Below, in pieces: positions 61,865 to 64,000 of a DNA stretch of 64,000 nucleotides. The stretch is from Ohtaekwangia koreensis. Its GTDB lineage: Bacteria; Bacteroidota; Bacteroidia; Cytophagales; Cyclobacteriaceae. The stretch spans positions 248,001 through 312,000 of the forward strand of contig NZ_FUZU01000003.1 in NCBI RefSeq assembly GCF_900167975.1, given 5' to 3'. Made by a program: the position numbers and the translations under genes. The stretch's first letter is position 1. Every line of letters begins with the position of its first letter. The notes below the pieces were generated by a model. The model was not told where the DNA came from. It saw only the letters and a list, made by a program, of their open reading frames with translations, and did no database searches.

Positions 61865-62233
61865 ATGCAAATAGAGAAGCTTGAAATCTTACGCAGTATA
61901 GCAGAGATGGCGTACGTGATCGCGAAAGCTGACAAAGGCCTGAGCGCGGAAGAACGTATTGCCTTTAATAAAATTATAGTAGATGAATTAAGCTATGATT
62001 CATGGGCTGCCCAAAGCCGGTTTGATTTGTTGGATGAAGTTATTCAGCCTTCTATTGAAACGGCCTATAACCAGGCTATACATGATCTTCGAAAACATAA
62101 GGAACACCTTACAGGTGATCTCCGGTCAACCGCTATTCGCGTGGTCGAGCGTGTAGCCCAGGCATGTAGTGGAACGCACGAGATTGAAGCGTTTATTATA
62201 GACCGGTTCAAGAAAGATCTGCAGCATCTGTAG
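61865..62233 (+). CDS. TerB-like helical protein in the menaquinone operon
   Basis: A 122-aa all-helical cytosolic protein. Segments AEMAYVIAKADKGLSAEERI and VIQPSIETAYNQAIHDLR recall the TerB/tellurite-resistance fold with its acidic loop (ADKGLSAEE). There is no membrane helix. It starts 26 bases after menB and 2 bases before the secreted PPC gene. A role in menaquinone synthesis is not known; it might be a passenger gene or a binding partner. Confidence 0.68.
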   Translation: MQIEKLEILRSIAEMAYVIAKADKGLSAEERIAFNKIIVDELSYDSWAAQSRFDLLDEVIQPSIETAYNQAIHDLRKHKEHLTGDLRSTAIRVVERVAQACSGTHEIEAFIIDRFKKDLQHL

Positions 62234-62235
62234 TT

Positions 62236-62730
62236 ATGGCGTGCAGAATAATGTTGTTCGTAGTGTTGCTGCAGCTTGTTCTCTGCGTCAACGTAAAGGC
62301 ACAGGATAAAATGGAATCTTCCTCAACTATATATGTGTTCCGGCTCAAGCCGCATGAAGATCTGAAGAAATCCATCATGGCCTGGGCGAAACAACATCAT
62401 ATAAAGGCGGGTATCATCGTCACATGTGTTGGCAGTCTCGAACAATATAGTCTTCGCTTTGCCAACCAGGAGAATGGCACATTGCATAAAGGACATTTTG
62501 AAATTGTATCCTTAACAGGAACATTCACCCAAGATGCTGCACACCTCCACCTGGCGGTTTCAGACAGCACTGGCCAAACTATAGGCGGCCATCTACTCGA
62601 TGACAACTTCATATATACTACCGTTGAAATAGCCGTTGCCGAATTGAATGACGTTGTATTCGAACGCGAGACCGATGCCACGTATGGTTATAAAGAGCTT
62701 GCTATACGAAGAAGAAATAGAAAGCCATGA
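62236..62730 (+). CDS. Secreted PPC (DUF296)-domain protein
   Basis: A 164-aa protein with a signal peptide (about residues 1-22, ending CVNVKAQ) and a PPC/DUF296 trimerising domain: YVFRLKPHEDLKKSIMAWA, HIKAGIIVTCVGSLEQYSLRF, QDAAHLHLAVSDSTGQTIGG and HLLDDNFIYTTVEIAVAE. The PPC domain is best known from plant AT-hook DNA-binding proteins; there is no AT-hook here and export makes DNA binding unlikely. The ATGA overlap couples it to menE. Role unknown. Confidence 0.83.
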   Translation: MACRIMLFVVLLQLVLCVNVKAQDKMESSSTIYVFRLKPHEDLKKSIMAWAKQHHIKAGIIVTCVGSLEQYSLRFANQENGTLHKGHFEIVSLTGTFTQDAAHLHLAVSDSTGQTIGGHLLDDNFIYTTVEIAVAELNDVVFERETDATYGYKELAIRRRNRKP

Positions 62731-63827
62731 GCTATCCGTTTCCATCCCTCTGGATTAATGGCCGGAATGTATACATACAGGATATTATAGCCGCGAGAGC
62801 TTCCGCTGAAAATGACTTCGAGCAGAGTACATTCGACTTCATTAAAAACTGGCTTGGAGACAAAGACGTTTTCGAAATTCAAACAAGTGGTTCTACGGGA
62901 ACTCCCAAGAAGTTAATTGTTACACGCGATCAAATGATAGCAAGTGCGCGGATGACCGAGCAGGCACTTTCATTAAAGGCCGGAGACACAGCGCTGGTAT
63001 GTCTGAATACCCAATATATAGCAGGTCGAATGATGCTGGTGCGTTGTTTCACTACAGGTATGCGTATGGTAGTGACCGATCCTTCCGCGAACCCGCTTGC
63101 GTATAGGCCATCCGATGTGTCAATTGATTTCACGGCCCTTGTGCCCTATCAGCTTTATACCATCTTGTCTTCTGAACAAGCCGGTGTGCTGAATACAATC
63201 CGTTGCGCCATTATTGGTGGAGCGCCTTTGAATACGGAAACAAGAGAGACACTTCAAGCCTATACGTGTCAGTTTTATGCCACTTATGGAATGACGGAAA
63301 CCATATCGCATATAGCATTGCAGGCATTGAATGGTGCTATAGCTTCCCCTGCATTTAAAGCGCTTCCTGGAGTAACGCTAGGGGTAGACGCCAGAGGATG
63401 CCTTACCATTGAAACACCTCACCTTGAAGAAAAGATCACTACAAATGATTTGGTCGACCTGCACGATGCTATGCATTTTATATGGCTTGGACGTTGGGAT
63501 AACGTTATCAACAGTGGTGGCGTTAAGATTATCCCTGAGCATCTTGAATCAAAAGTGAGCAATGTGCTATATAGATGTGGAATTTTAAGGCCATTTTTTA
63601 TAGGTTCAATCCCCGATTATAAATTAGGAGAAAAAATAGTGCTCGTTTTAGAAGATGACGGACCGTTGGATGAGAAAAATAAATCAAAAATCTTTGAAGA
63701 ATTTAAACAATCGTTTTCTGCTTACGAAAGTCCAAAGGAAATATTTACCATTACAAAATTCATTTATACTGATACCCATAAAATTAACCGTAGAAAAACG
63801 ATTGAAATGCTTACAAAACAAGTGTAA
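62727..63827 (+). CDS. menE: o-Succinylbenzoate-CoA ligase, short form
   Basis: A 366-aa ANL-superfamily adenylating enzyme. The P-loop-like motif TSGSTGTPKKLIVTRDQM, the YGMTETISHIAL A5 motif and a C-terminal domain (KIIPEHLESKV, and the A10 lysine region THKINRRKTIEML) are visible. It is shorter than typical MenE (about 450-490 aa) through a shortened N-terminal region, as is common in Bacteroidota. Its start overlaps the PPC gene by ATGA. It supplies OSB-CoA to MenB. Confidence 0.88.
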   Translation: MSYPFPSLWINGRNVYIQDIIAARASAENDFEQSTFDFIKNWLGDKDVFEIQTSGSTGTPKKLIVTRDQMIASARMTEQALSLKAGDTALVCLNTQYIAGRMMLVRCFTTGMRMVVTDPSANPLAYRPSDVSIDFTALVPYQLYTILSSEQAGVLNTIRCAIIGGAPLNTETRETLQAYTCQFYATYGMTETISHIALQALNGAIASPAFKALPGVTLGVDARGCLTIETPHLEEKITTNDLVDLHDAMHFIWLGRWDNVINSGGVKIIPEHLESKVSNVLYRCGILRPFFIGSIPDYKLGEKIVLVLEDDGPLDEKNKSKIFEEFKQSFSAYESPKEIFTITKFIYTDTHKINRRKTIEMLTKQV

Positions 63828-63976
63828 ACGTTACATCACATATTACTTCCCCCAATTAATCATCGACTTTGAATATTAACGCATTTTTTAACGTATTACC
63901 CTTATTTATAGGGTATTGATACAATCTTTTAATTTATTTTACGAATAAAGGTTACATCTGTATCAATTATTTTATT

Positions 63977-63984
63977 TAGCTTTG
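63977..63984 (+). promoter_or_regulatory. -7 box TAGCTTTG at the window's right end
   Basis: Exact TAnnTTTG match just before an ATG at 63987 (frame continues to the window edge as MSNS). Probably serves the next gene, but the gene itself is outside the window. Confidence 0.3.
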
Positions 63985-64000
63985 GTATGTCTAATAGTTG

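Noticed and set aside
1-64000. CRISPR arrays, tRNA/rRNA genes, IS elements, phage or integrase genes
   Set aside because: No repeat-spacer pattern, no cloverleaf or conserved rRNA words and no transposase, integrase or phage structural protein seen on either strand.

Overview
The window is a stretch of ordinary bacterial chromosome from a member of the Bacteroidota, most likely order Cytophagales. The supporting signs are a SusC-like TonB-dependent receptor with a carboxypeptidase-like N-terminal domain, a Porin_10 outer-membrane protein, a DUF5777 barrel next to YceI and a haem-c lipoprotein, a VF530 protein, an Npt1-like carrier fused to HEAT repeats, a futalosine-independent menaquinone pathway, and TAnnTTTG boxes (the Bacteroidota -7 element) in front of several genes. 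I see no rRNA, tRNA, CRISPR array, insertion sequence, integrase or phage gene. Coding density is high and most genes sit in short co-directional runs.

Layout. 1-5.7 kb (minus strand): rpe (cut by the window edge), metZ, an OsmC protein coupled to a sodium:solute symporter, then a DUF5777 / YceI / cytochrome c-like envelope trio. 5.7-6.1 kb: a gene-free stretch with two copies of a conserved hairpin element that I think is a small RNA. 6.1-11.5 kb (minus): a 1052-aa Npt1-HEAT-cNBD membrane protein, an OmpH/Skp chaperone, an acidic unknown protein and a gamma carbonic anhydrase. 11.6-16.4 kb (plus): miaB, a receiver-less sigma-54 activator, lptE, an unknown protein and secG. 16.4-20.1 kb (minus): miaE, a Porin_10 protein and lpxK. 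20.2-23.6 kb (plus): a Nif3-like protein, a coiled-coil protein with a decayed zinc ribbon, and a TPR protein whose signal-peptide codons contain a terminator-like hairpin. 24.3-27.2 kb: a hotdog thioesterase, menF, a methyltransferase and a small ORF.

27.2-36.6 kb is more accessory: a DUF1624 acyltransferase-like protein, an SPW membrane protein, an orphan LuxR-type response regulator, then a four-gene run (TonB-dependent receptor, lipoprotein, Tat-exported PLP aminotransferase, AEC-family permease) that looks like an uncharacterised uptake and periplasmic transamination system. Its aminotransferase-permease gap contains a perfect 28-bp palindrome. 37-41.8 kb has an AHSA1-like protein, an AraC regulator, DinB, VF530 and YwbE small proteins, a probably highly expressed secreted protein and a YihY protein. 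41.8-57.8 kb (minus) has a metallo-beta-lactamase-fold hydrolase, an orphan IF2-N-like protein, a rhomboid-MORN-TonB-C fusion, arfB, a peptidase E-like protein, envelope and secreted hydrolases, and a PqiA-like protein. 58-63.8 kb (plus) ends with a TraB/TIKI-like lipoprotein and a menD-menB-TerB-like-PPC-menE operon.

Together the genes cover menaquinone synthesis (menF, menD, menB, menE and a probable DHNA-CoA thioesterase; menA and menC are not here), tRNA A37 modification (miaB, miaE), lipid A and LPS export (lpxK, lptE), Sec export (secG) and outer-membrane maintenance. A genome-scale oddity is a strong excess of TATA words: in the TonB receptor gene the rare Ile codon ATA is used mainly after codons ending in T.
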